DNA of 64,000 bases from Croceimicrobium sp963974215 (GTDB lineage: Bacteria; Bacteroidota; Bacteroidia; Flavobacteriales; Schleiferiaceae), in NCBI GenBank assembly GCA_963974215.1, contig CAXBBL010000005.1:186001-250000 (forward strand), given 5' to 3'. The translations under genes and the position numbers were made by a program. Shown here one piece after another: positions 1 to 7,292 of this stretch. Position 1 is the stretch's first letter. The number at the start of each line of letters is the position of its first letter. The notes beneath the pieces are model-generated. The model searched no databases, was not told the DNA's origin, and worked only from the letters and a program-made list of their open reading frames with translations.

Positions 1-219
1 CACAGCAATTTTATTGAGGATTATCATGCTTTTAAAGGTAATGCCTACGGATTGGCGAATACTTTAAAGCAAACAGCGATATTAAAGCCGGCCATGAAAA
101 GTAAAAAGGTGGAGAACCTTTATTACACTGGGCAGTTAACTACTCCAGGGCCAGGCGTTCCACCATCACTAATTTCGGGTATGGTGGTAGCCGATGAAAT
201 AGAAAAAGATTTTAAATAG
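1..219 (+). CDS. crtI: Phytoene desaturase, C-terminal end (partial)
   Basis: Only the last 72 codons are present; the gene begins upstream of the window. The translated end contains the GLANTLKQTA stretch and the closing motif TGQLTTPGPGVPPSLISG, which is the conserved FAD-binding C-terminus of CrtI-type phytoene desaturases and related carotenoid oxidoreductases. The family dehydrogenates colourless phytoene to lycopene or a similar coloured carotene at the membrane. The stop codon is 8 bp before the phytoene synthase start, so the two are almost certainly one transcript. A CrtN- or CrtD-like relative cannot be excluded from this fragment, but adjacency to crtB favours CrtI. Confidence 0.88.
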   Translation, partial: HSNFIEDYHAFKGNAYGLANTLKQTAILKPAMKSKKVENLYYTGQLTTPGPGVPPSLISGMVVADEIEKDFK

Positions 220-227
220 TAATTTGT

Positions 228-1067
228 ATGAAAGAGCTTTTTGATAAAGTGTCGTATCAGACCAGTGCCATCGTTACTAAAAAATACAGCACTTCTTTTT
301 CACTAGGGATTTTATTCTTAGATCGCTCCTTGCATAAGCATATTTATGCCTTGTATGGTTTCGTGCGTTTTGCGGATGAAATTGTTGACACTTTCCACGA
401 TTACCCCAAAGCTGAATTACTAGCAGACTTTAAAAAACAAACTTACAAAGCCATAGAAGATGGCATTAGCTTGAACCCCATCCTTAACTCATTCCAGCAT
501 ACGGTGAATGAGTTTAATATTGACTTAGATTTGATTGAAACCTTTCTAAGGTCAATGGAAATGGATCTTAAACCAGTCGACTCATTCGATGAGTCGAAAT
601 ATGAAGAGTATATTTTGGGATCAGCTGAGGTAGTAGGACTCATGTGTTTGAAGGTTTTCTGCTACGGTGATAAAGAGCAGTATGAAAAATTACATTGGAA
701 CGCCATGAAGTTGGGTTCTGCTTTCCAGAAAATTAATTTCTTACGCGATCTAAACGCAGATTACAACCAATTGGGACGAGTTTATTTCCCAGGCGTTAAC
801 ATGGATATATTTAATGACGATGTAAAAGCCGAAATTGAGGCAGATATTGATCTTGATTTCAAAGCTGGTTATGAAGGAATTTTAGGATTACCTAAAAAGG
901 CTAGATTTGGTGTTTACATCGCCTATGTTTATTATTACGCCTTATTTCGCAAAATTAAAGCTACTCCAAGCTCAGAAATTCTTAGCCGGAGAGTGCGCAT
1001 TCCAAACCGCAATAAATACAGCTTATTATTAAGCTCTTACTTAAGACATAGTTTTAATATACTTTAA
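228..1067 (+). CDS. crtB: Phytoene synthase
   Basis: A 279-residue squalene/phytoene synthase family protein that condenses two geranylgeranyl diphosphates to phytoene. The two Mg-diphosphate-binding aspartate motifs are visible: DEIVD at residues 50-54 and RDLNAD at 173-178, preceded by the conserved FQKINFLRD context. The length is normal for bacterial CrtB. It sits 8 bp after crtI and 5 bp before idi, so desaturase, synthase and isopentenyl isomerase form one isoprenoid/carotenoid transcript. Squalene synthase is less likely given the partner genes. Confidence 0.92.
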   Translation: MKELFDKVSYQTSAIVTKKYSTSFSLGILFLDRSLHKHIYALYGFVRFADEIVDTFHDYPKAELLADFKKQTYKAIEDGISLNPILNSFQHTVNEFNIDLDLIETFLRSMEMDLKPVDSFDESKYEEYILGSAEVVGLMCLKVFCYGDKEQYEKLHWNAMKLGSAFQKINFLRDLNADYNQLGRVYFPGVNMDIFNDDVKAEIEADIDLDFKAGYEGILGLPKKARFGVYIAYVYYYALFRKIKATPSSEILSRRVRIPNRNKYSLLLSSYLRHSFNIL

Positions 1068-1072
1068 TAAAT

Positions 1073-1588
1073 ATGGCAGAAAAAGTTATCCTAGTCGACG
1101 AGCAAGACAATGCTTTAGGACTGATGGAGAAAATGGAAGCCCACCGCAAAGGTCTTTTGCATCGTGCCTTTTCCGTTTTTGTGCTAAATGAAAAAGGCGA
1201 GCTGATGTTGCAGCAAAGAGCCGCACACAAGTACCATTCGGGTAAATTGTGGACCAATACCTGTTGCTCGCATCCGCGTGACGGTGAAACTGTGGAAGAA
1301 GCCGCACACCGTCGCTTGGTAGAGGAAATGGGATTTGATTGTGAAATCGAAAAGGCTCTTGAGTTTACCTATCGAGCAGAGCTTGATTTAGGAATGACCG
1401 AGCATGAATATGATCATCTTTTCATTGGTCACTACCATGACAGCCCTGCCATAAACCCTGAGGAAGTAATGGATTGGAAGTGGATGGACATTGACTTGCT
1501 CAGCGCAGATATTGCGGCTCGTCCTGAAAATTATACCGAGTGGTTTAAGATTATCTACCAGTCTTTTTTAGCAAAAGTTAAAGCTTAA
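1073..1588 (+). CDS. idi: Isopentenyl-diphosphate delta-isomerase type I
   Basis: A 171-residue Nudix-fold isomerase that interconverts IPP and DMAPP, the starting units of carotenoid synthesis. The catalytic cysteine lies in NTCCSHP (Cys65 by alignment to E. coli Cys67), and the acidic metal/catalytic site EHE is at residues 110-112. The Nudix-like signature runs through EEAAHRRLVEEMGF. It follows crtB by 5 bp and precedes the pterin synthase by 2 bp. A mevalonate pathway makes only IPP, so an isomerase is required, and this agrees with the HMG-CoA reductase and GHMP kinase genes at 11895-14133. Confidence 0.95.
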   Translation: MAEKVILVDEQDNALGLMEKMEAHRKGLLHRAFSVFVLNEKGELMLQQRAAHKYHSGKLWTNTCCSHPRDGETVEEAAHRRLVEEMGFDCEIEKALEFTYRAELDLGMTEHEYDHLFIGHYHDSPAINPEEVMDWKWMDIDLLSADIAARPENYTEWFKIIYQSFLAKVKA

Positions 1589-1590
1589 AG

Positions 1591-1998
1591 ATGAAAGTTA
1601 CTGTAAGCCGCAAGGCACACTTTAATGCGGCACACCGCCTTTTCAATCCTGCCTGGCCAGCCGAGAAAAACGAAGAGGTTTTTGGGAAGTGCAACAACCC
1701 CGAATTTCACGGACACAATTACGAACTAATCGTAAGTGTGAAAGGTGAAATAGATTCCAAAACAGGCTATGTGATGGACATGAAAGTGCTGAAAGATTTG
1801 ATTAAGGATAAAATTGAAGATCGCTTTGATCATAAAAACCTCAATACTCAAACCGAGGAGTTCAAAAGTCTAAACCCTACGGCCGAAAACATCGCCGTGG
1901 TGATATTCGATTTACTTCGCCCACATTTAAATGAAACTTTAGATTTAAAAATTACGCTTTATGAAACTCCGAGAAACTACGTTGAATATGAAGGTTAA
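1591..1998 (+). CDS. 6-pyruvoyl-tetrahydropterin synthase (PTPS-II type)
   Basis: A 135-residue T-fold protein. His15, His40 and His42 match the zinc ligands, and Cys34, Asp80, His81 and Glu125 match the catalytic or substrate residues of mammalian PTPS at a constant offset of eight positions. The spacing CNNPEFHGHNY is that of true PTPS rather than the shorter CxxxHGH of QueD. The expected reaction is 7,8-dihydroneopterin triphosphate to 6-pyruvoyl-tetrahydropterin. Its stop overlaps the start of folE, which makes the substrate, and an SDR follows. Queuosine-pathway activity (QueD) is the main alternative, but no other queuosine genes are nearby. Confidence 0.88.
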   Translation: MKVTVSRKAHFNAAHRLFNPAWPAEKNEEVFGKCNNPEFHGHNYELIVSVKGEIDSKTGYVMDMKVLKDLIKDKIEDRFDHKNLNTQTEEFKSLNPTAENIAVVIFDLLRPHLNETLDLKITLYETPRNYVEYEG

Positions 1999-2686
1999 TG
2001 GATTGGCAGGAAAGGCTTTGGAGAAGAACACAGACGATATGTGGCCGGAGTTAAGCGCCATTGGTGATGATCACCAAAGTGCAAATTTAGATACACCTAT
2101 GCGAGCCGGTGCTTTTGATATTAGTTCCGAAGAGAAGATAGATTTGATAGAAGAGAAGTTCGCGGATATTCTTACGATTTTGGGAATGGATCTGCAAGAC
2201 GATAGCCTAAGAGGAACGCCTCGTAGAGTGGCCAAAATGTATGTCAATGAAATCTTTCAGGGCTTAAATCCAGAGAATAAACCAACGGCGAAATTATTTG
2301 ATAACAAGTACCGCTACAACCAAATGCTAGTGGAAAAGAATATCAATGTACATTCTTACTGCGAGCATCATTTAGTACCCATTCTTGGGAAAGCGCATGT
2401 AGCCTACATTTCTAGTGGTAAGGTTATCGGCTTAAGTAAGATAAACCGCATCGTGCGCTATTTCGCGAAACGTCCACAGGTGCAAGAACGCTTAACCGAA
2501 CAGATTGCAGCGGAATTAAAAAAGGTTTTGGAAACAGAACACGTGGCGGTAATTATTGATGCTGAACACATGTGCGTTGCCACACGTGGAATTGAAGATA
2601 CAGGCTCAAGTACTATCACTACTCATTATTCAGGTAAGTTTTTGGAAGAGTCGTATCGCAATGAATATTTGAAACATATATCTTAA
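1988..2686 (+). CDS. folE: GTP cyclohydrolase I
   Basis: A 232-residue type I GTP cyclohydrolase that converts GTP to 7,8-dihydroneopterin triphosphate, the entry step to folate and to biopterins. Zinc ligands Cys125 and His128 (CEHH) and Cys196 (MCVATRG) are intact, as are the HSYCEHHLVP and GLSKINRIV motifs. The start chosen, ATG at 1988, overlaps the preceding gene by 11 bp; an in-frame ATG at 1961 would overlap by 38 bp and add nine residues. The roughly 45-residue leader before the conserved core is poorly conserved, so the true start is uncertain. It acts immediately upstream of the adjacent PTPS in the pathway. Confidence 0.95.
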   Translation: MKVNGLAGKALEKNTDDMWPELSAIGDDHQSANLDTPMRAGAFDISSEEKIDLIEEKFADILTILGMDLQDDSLRGTPRRVAKMYVNEIFQGLNPENKPTAKLFDNKYRYNQMLVEKNINVHSYCEHHLVPILGKAHVAYISSGKVIGLSKINRIVRYFAKRPQVQERLTEQIAAELKKVLETEHVAVIIDAEHMCVATRGIEDTGSSTITTHYSGKFLEESYRNEYLKHIS

Positions 2687-2692
2687 GATTTT

Positions 2693-3388
2693 ATGAATTA
2701 CTTAGTTGTAGGAGGAGGAAGTGGAATTGGAGAAAAAGTAGTTGAAAACCTCGCTTTAGCAGGGTATCAGGTTTATGCCGCAAGCCGAAACATTAGGGAG
2801 GCCAATCTGCCCCCGAGCGCCGAAGCAATTAAATTTGATGTGAGTACGGATGAGAAAATTGAAGGCCTACCCGATGTTTTAGACGGATTAGTTTACTGTC
2901 CGGGGAGTATTAATTTAAAGCCTTTTCATCGCATTAAACCTGCTGATTTTCAATCGGAATGGGAGCTTAACTTTTTAGGCGCAGTTAAAGTTACCCAGCA
3001 GGTTTTAGATCTTTTAAAGAAAAGTGATAATCCCAGTGTGGTCTACTTTAGTACTGTGGCCGTACAATTAGGATTACCTTTTCACAGCTCAATAAGTGGC
3101 GCCAAAGGAGCGATTGAAGGATTAACGCGGAGCTTGGCAGCGGAATATGCGCCGAAGATTCGCTTTAATGCCATTGCCCCTTCTTTAACCGATACGCCCT
3201 TAGCAGCGAATCTACTTTCAAACGACAAGAAACGAGAAGCGAACGCAGATCGCAATCCTCTGAAATTGATTGGCGAAGCAAGAGACATTGCCAATATGTG
3301 CAGTTTCCTGTTAAGCAAAGAGGCGCGCTGGATCACGGGACAGGTTATGGCCGTTGATGGAGGAATGGGCGCAATCAAGCCAATGTAA
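2693..3388 (+). CDS. SDR family protein lacking the catalytic tyrosine (photolyase/pterin cluster type)
   Basis: A 231-residue short-chain dehydrogenase/reductase. The Rossmann glycine motif GGGSGIG is at residues 7-13 and the active-site serine is near Ser120. The Lys of the YxxxK motif is present (Lys138), but the tyrosine position is Ile134 (SSISGAKGA). The stretch RFNAIAPSLTDTPLA resembles SDRs found beside folE and photolyase genes in other bacteria. Located after PTPS and folE, it could be a sepiapterin- or dihydropterin-reductase-like enzyme, but the missing tyrosine leaves its chemistry open. It starts 6 bp after folE and its stop lies next to the ATG of the following gene. Confidence 0.85.
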   Translation: MNYLVVGGGSGIGEKVVENLALAGYQVYAASRNIREANLPPSAEAIKFDVSTDEKIEGLPDVLDGLVYCPGSINLKPFHRIKPADFQSEWELNFLGAVKVTQQVLDLLKKSDNPSVVYFSTVAVQLGLPFHSSISGAKGAIEGLTRSLAAEYAPKIRFNAIAPSLTDTPLAANLLSNDKKREANADRNPLKLIGEARDIANMCSFLLSKEARWITGQVMAVDGGMGAIKPM

Positions 3389-3389
3389 A

Positions 3390-4025
3390 ATGGAGGAGAT
3401 TTTTGAGAAATCGGACTTTGCGAAATGGGAGCGCTTTTATCGTGCCGCCTTTTTTAACAGCTTAGGTGGTTTTAAAAGTCTCAATTTGCTAGCGTCTCAA
3501 AATGCCCAAGGACAGCATAATCTCGGTCTCTTTTTTTCAGTATCACATATTGGCGCAAATGAGGCGCTGTTGGGATTGATTTTTCGTCCTCATTCTGTGC
3601 CACGCCATAGTTTAGAAAATTTACGCGCGGGCTATGCTACCTTAAATTCGGTTCATCCTGGTATTCTTGCGCATGCACATCAAGCTTCGGCAAATTACCC
3701 TGCAGAGGAATCGGAGTTTGAAGCAACTGGCTTAAGTCCTGAATTTCGCGATTTTCCAGCGCCATTTGTGGCCGAAAGTAAAATTAAAATAGGGATAAAA
3801 TACCGTGAAGAGCATTTAATAAAGGCCAATGATACCATTTTAGTGGTGGCTTCAATTGAGAAAGTTATCATTGAAAAAGGACTCATTTTGGCAGATGGTT
3901 TAATTGATCATAGTTTAGCGGATAGCATTGCAGTTAATGGTCTTGATTCGTATTACAGTGCGAATCGTTTAAAGCGTTTTTCGTATCCACGTCCCAATGA
4001 AAACCTAAGTGAGAAGCCATGGTAA
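3390..4025 (+). CDS. Flavin reductase-like (FMN-binding split barrel) protein
   Basis: A 211-residue protein recognisable as the Bacteroidota flavin-reductase-like family: an N-terminal YRAAFFNSLGGFKSLNL segment, NLGLFFSVSHIGANE in the flavin-binding region, LENLRAGYATLN, and a C-terminal LDSYY motif. Such split-barrel proteins bind FMN. The start is taken at ATG 3390, 1 bp after the SDR stop; the longer reading from 3354 would overlap the SDR without conserved sequence. The stop overlaps the photolyase start by 7 bp, so translation is probably coupled. A link to flavin supply or reduction for the photolyase is inference from context only. Confidence 0.8.
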   Translation: MEEIFEKSDFAKWERFYRAAFFNSLGGFKSLNLLASQNAQGQHNLGLFFSVSHIGANEALLGLIFRPHSVPRHSLENLRAGYATLNSVHPGILAHAHQASANYPAEESEFEATGLSPEFRDFPAPFVAESKIKIGIKYREEHLIKANDTILVVASIEKVIIEKGLILADGLIDHSLADSIAVNGLDSYYSANRLKRFSYPRPNENLSEKPW

Positions 4026-5332
4026 AACAAGAACTCAGTATTTTCTGGTTTCGTCGCGATTTGCGTTTGGAAGACAATCATGGTCTTTACAAAGCTTTGA
4101 CCGCTGGTGAAAAGGTCCTGGGCCTTTTTATTTTTGATAAGGAGATCCTGGATAAACTTCCGCCTAAGGATGCACGTGTACAATTTATACATCAGGAACT
4201 TTCAAAAATTAAGGCGCGCCTTGAAGAAATGGGATCTACCTTGCTTGTTCGCTACGGAAAGGTGGATCAAGTTTGGCAGGAATTGAGTGACCAGTTTACC
4301 ATAAAGTCGGTTTTTGCCAATCGCGATTATGAATCCTATGCAATCGCCCGAGATAAAAGCATATATTACTTTTTAGAGGAAAAGGGTATTCCCTTTAAAG
4401 CCTACAAAGATCAGGTGATTTTTGAGAAAAATGAGGTGGTTAAGGATGATGGTAAGCCCTATGTGGTTTACACGCCCTATATGAAACGCTACAAGCAGTT
4501 ATTGACGGACGCGCAGCTGAGACCCCATCTTAGCGAAAGCGAGAAGGAGAATTTTGTTAGAATGGAGGTATTGCCTATGCCCAGTCTAGCCGAGATGGGT
4601 TTTCAAGAATTTCCTTTTCAATACCCTAGTGCAGAATTTCCCACTAAAATTATTCAGAAGTACCACGAGCAGCGTGATATCCCTGCTATCAAGGGTACGA
4701 GTCGTTTAAGTCTGCATTTGCGCTTTGGAACCATTTCTATTCGCGCCTTAGCCAAACACGCGATGGCCGAGAATGAAAAGTATTTCAATGAGCTTATTTG
4801 GCGCGACTTCTACCAGAGTATTATTTATCATTTTCCGCATTCTGAAAAGGAAAGTTTTCGCAGAGAATATGACGCGATAGAGTGGGAGAATAACACCGAC
4901 CATTTTGAAAAATGGTGTGCAGGTAAAACGGGGTACCCCTTGGTTGATGCAGGCATGCGCGAATTGAATGCGAGTGGTTTCATGCATAATAGGGTGCGCA
5001 TGGTAGTGGCCAGTTTTTTAACCAAACATTTGCTAATCGATTGGCGTTGGGGTGAAAGTTATTTTGCCGAAAAGCTCTTAGATTATGAGTTGGCTAGTAA
5101 TGTGGGCGGTTGGCAATGGGCGGCTGGCAGTGGAGTAGATGCGGCTCCCTATTTTCGGGTTTTCAATCCGAGCTTGCAAATGGAAAAATTTGACCCCGAA
5201 AAGCGTTACATAAAAAAATGGGTTCCAGAATTTGGCACGAGCCAATATCCGAAACCCATCGTAGATCATAAAGAAGCGCGCTTACGAGCTATTGCCCGTT
5301 ATAAGCAAACTTTAAACCAGAGTTCGAACTAA
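4019..5332 (+). CDS. phr: Cryptochrome/deoxyribodipyrimidine photolyase
   Basis: A 437-residue class I photolyase/cryptochrome family flavoprotein expected to repair UV pyrimidine dimers using blue light. It has the N-terminal antenna-binding alpha/beta domain (IFWFRRDLRLEDNHGL) and the FAD domain with GTSRLSLHLRFGTIS, LIWRDFYQ, GMRELNASGFMHNR and NVGGWQWAAGSGVDAAPYFR. Length is normal for the family. It ends the crtI-to-phr cluster. Its last five codons (NQSSN) and stop lie inside the terminal inverted repeat of an intergenic repeat element (5314-5504), so the original stop has probably been replaced. CPD photolyase is likely, but cryptochrome function is not excluded. Confidence 0.93.
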   Translation: MVKQELSIFWFRRDLRLEDNHGLYKALTAGEKVLGLFIFDKEILDKLPPKDARVQFIHQELSKIKARLEEMGSTLLVRYGKVDQVWQELSDQFTIKSVFANRDYESYAIARDKSIYYFLEEKGIPFKAYKDQVIFEKNEVVKDDGKPYVVYTPYMKRYKQLLTDAQLRPHLSESEKENFVRMEVLPMPSLAEMGFQEFPFQYPSAEFPTKIIQKYHEQRDIPAIKGTSRLSLHLRFGTISIRALAKHAMAENEKYFNELIWRDFYQSIIYHFPHSEKESFRREYDAIEWENNTDHFEKWCAGKTGYPLVDAGMRELNASGFMHNRVRMVVASFLTKHLLIDWRWGESYFAEKLLDYELASNVGGWQWAAGSGVDAAPYFRVFNPSLQMEKFDPEKRYIKKWVPEFGTSQYPKPIVDHKEARLRAIARYKQTLNQSSN

Positions 5333-5504
5333 AATTATAACCTCAGATTTTCACTATTATTAAAAAAAATCCGTTAGCCTCTTCTAAAACTCGGTTTTTG
5401 GCCCCTTAGCCGTTTATAATAGCCCGCTATTGCTTCACCGCTTCGGCTTAAAACCCACTATTTTTAAGTGGTCTGAAACCTAATTTTATAAAGAACAGAG
5501 GTTT
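5314..5504 (+). repeat. Intergenic hairpin repeat, copy A (shorter, about 190 bp)
   Basis: First of three copies of a non-coding repeat. It begins AAACCAGAGTTCGA inside the 3' end of phr and ends with GAACAGAGGTTT. It shares the CCTCAGATTTTCA end block, the GCCCCTTAGCCGTT block, the hairpin AATAGC-CC-GCTATT (5418-5431) and the CTTCGGCTTAAAACCCACTATTT region with copies B and C. It lacks about 74 bp that carry the second hairpin in the other copies. Orientation is the same as copy C. It fills the gap between the convergent phr and manC genes. Confidence 0.85.
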
Positions 5505-5514
5505 TAATACTGGA

Positions 5515-6600
5515 CTAAATTCCCGTTTTATCGCCAAAACTTAATTTCACGTCGCTTACAAAAGATTTTATCATTTGCTCATTTTCCATTTTACAGATAA
5601 GTAAAGAATGGTCGGTGTCTACTACGATATATCCGTCTAAACCTTCAATTACCGCAACTTTATCTTGCCCCATGCGGACGATGTTATTGGCGGAGTTATA
5701 ATTTAAGATTTTTGAACCGATTAGCGCGTTTTTATTGGCATCCAATTCTTTGTGCTCGTATAAACTTCCCCACGTGCCTAAGTCGCTCCAGCCAAAATCG
5801 GCAGGGATAACATACACTTTAGCAGACTTTTCCATCAAGCCGTAGTCAATTGATTCATTGTCGCAAGAAGGGTAGACTTTATCAATAAACTCTTGTTCCT
5901 TATCGGTACCGTAAAGGCCAATTCCCGCCTCAAAGGAAGCGTGAAGGTCGGGCTGATGTGCGGCTAGTTCAGCTTTAAAGGTTTTTAGAGACCAGATGAA
6001 AAGTCCCGAATTCCACAAGAAGTCGCCGCTTTCAATAAATTGTTTGGCAATTTCCTCGTTCGGTTTTTCAGTAAAGGTTTTTACCAATTTCACCTCTGGT
6101 TTGGTATTGTTTTGTTCTTCAAATTGAATGTAACCATAACCGGTGTCGGGACGATGTGGCTTAATGCCTAATGTTATCAGGTAATCGCTTTCTTCAGCCG
6201 TCTTAATCGCTAGTTCGCAGATGCGTTTAAATTCACCATCATTAGTAATTAGGTGATCCGAAGGAGCGATAATAATATTTGCTTCGGGGTCTTCGCTTTC
6301 GATGCGGTAAGAGGCGTAGCTAATGCAAGGAGCGGTATTGCGTCGTGCTGGTTCGCAGATAATATTTTTACGGGGAATGTCTGGAAGCTGTTTGGCAACT
6401 AGGTCTTCATACTTTTTATGTGTAACCACTAAAACTTTATCCTTGCCAGAGATGGCGCTTAATCGACGAAAAGTCTGTTGAATTAGTGATTCGCCTGTTC
6501 CTAATATATCGTGAAACTGCTTAGGGAAATCAGCGGTACTCATAGGCCAAAAACGGCTGCCGATACCACCGGCCATAATAACACAATAAGTTGATGCCAT
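5515..6600 (-). CDS. manC: Mannose-1-phosphate guanylyltransferase
   Basis: A 361-residue sugar-nucleotide transferase that makes GDP-mannose from mannose-1-phosphate and GTP for surface polysaccharide. The N-terminal signature MAGGIGSRFWPMS followed by FPKQFHDI, and the internal APSDHLI and FTEKPN motifs, are diagnostic. The length corresponds to the nucleotidyltransferase domain plus a short C-terminal left-handed helix region, without the cupin phosphomannose isomerase domain of the longer ManC/AlgA enzymes. It is monocistronic, convergent with phr and divergent from adk. A TAACTTTG box lies just upstream on its strand (6620-6627). Confidence 0.93.
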   Translation of the reverse strand: MASTYCVIMAGGIGSRFWPMSTADFPKQFHDILGTGESLIQQTFRRLSAISGKDKVLVVTHKKYEDLVAKQLPDIPRKNIICEPARRNTAPCISYASYRIESEDPEANIIIAPSDHLITNDGEFKRICELAIKTAEESDYLITLGIKPHRPDTGYGYIQFEEQNNTKPEVKLVKTFTEKPNEEIAKQFIESGDFLWNSGLFIWSLKTFKAELAAHQPDLHASFEAGIGLYGTDKEQEFIDKVYPSCDNESIDYGLMEKSAKVYVIPADFGWSDLGTWGSLYEHKELDANKNALIGSKILNYNSANNIVRMGQDKVAVIEGLDGYIVVDTDHSLLICKMENEQMIKSFVSDVKLSFGDKTGI

Positions 6601-6619
6601 AGTTTTTCAAATTTGGTTA

Positions 6620-6627
6620 CAAAGTTA
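6620..6627 (-). promoter_or_regulatory. Candidate -7 box of manC
   Basis: On the minus strand the sequence TAACTTTG matches the Bacteroidota -7 consensus TANNTTTG, 20 bp before the manC start codon. No convincing TTTG -33 element was found at the usual spacing, so this rests on one box. Confidence 0.35.
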
Positions 6628-6674
6628 CGATTTAGAGAAAAGTAATTAAGCCCCCTACTACGTTATTAAATTGC

Positions 6675-6682
6675 TAATTTTG
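6675..6682 (+). promoter_or_regulatory. Candidate -7 box of the adk operon
   Basis: TAATTTTG matches TANNTTTG and lies 34 bp before the adk ATG. A -33 TTTG is not evident, so the call is tentative. Confidence 0.4.
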
Positions 6683-6716
6683 CATCGCGTATATTAAACA
6701 AACAAAAGAAATCAGA

Positions 6717-7292
6717 ATGCTGAATATAGTGCTATTTGGTCCTCCCGGAGCAGGGAAAGGAACTCAATCGGAAATGTTAATCAAAGAATATCAATTAGTA
6801 CATTTAGCTACCGGAGATATTTTTAGATATAACATTAAGAATGGTACTGAGCTTGGAAAGCTTGCGCAAGGATATATGGATAAGGGCCAATTGGTTCCCG
6901 ATGAAGTAACCATTAAAATGCTTAAAGCAGAAGTGGAAAAACGCCCCGAGGCAAAGGGTTTTATTTTTGATGGTTTTCCTCGCACTAATCCTCAAGCAGA
7001 GGCTTTAGATGAGCTGCTTGCTTCAAAAAATACCGCAATAACTTGTATGTTAGCTTTGGAAGTACCGGAAGAAGAGCTAAAAATGCGCTTATTAAAAAGA
7101 GCAGAAGTAAGTGGTCGTGCCGATGATGCCAACATTGAAGTCATTGAAAACCGCATTGCCGTGTACAATAAGGAAACCGCACCGGTAAAATCGTATTTCG
7201 AAAAGCAAAACAAATTATCACTTATTGATGGTACTGGCAGTATCGAAAGCATAACTGAACGCCTATTTAAGGCCATTGACGCAAAATCTTAA
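6717..7292 (+). CDS. adk: Adenylate kinase (short-LID type)
   Basis: A 191-residue nucleoside monophosphate kinase that catalyses ATP + AMP to 2 ADP in the cytoplasm. The P-loop GPPGAGKGT is at residues 8-16, the AMP-binding GDIFR segment follows, and the DGFPRT motif is in the middle. The LID region (LKRAEVSGRADDAN) is short and has no zinc cysteines, as in Bacteroidota enzymes. The stop codon overlaps the obgE ATG by 1 bp, so adk, obgE, the PAP2 phosphatase and crcB read as one operon. Confidence 0.96.
   Translation: MLNIVLFGPPGAGKGTQSEMLIKEYQLVHLATGDIFRYNIKNGTELGKLAQGYMDKGQLVPDEVTIKMLKAEVEKRPEAKGFIFDGFPRTNPQAEALDELLASKNTAITCMLALEVPEEELKMRLLKRAEVSGRADDANIEVIENRIAVYNKETAPVKSYFEKQNKLSLIDGTGSIESITERLFKAIDAKS

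Noticed and set aside
5314..5504. Target-site duplication flanking the repeat copies
   Set aside because: Flanks of all three copies were compared; only AT-rich resemblance is seen (for example TTAA-like ends at copy B), not a convincing exact duplication.
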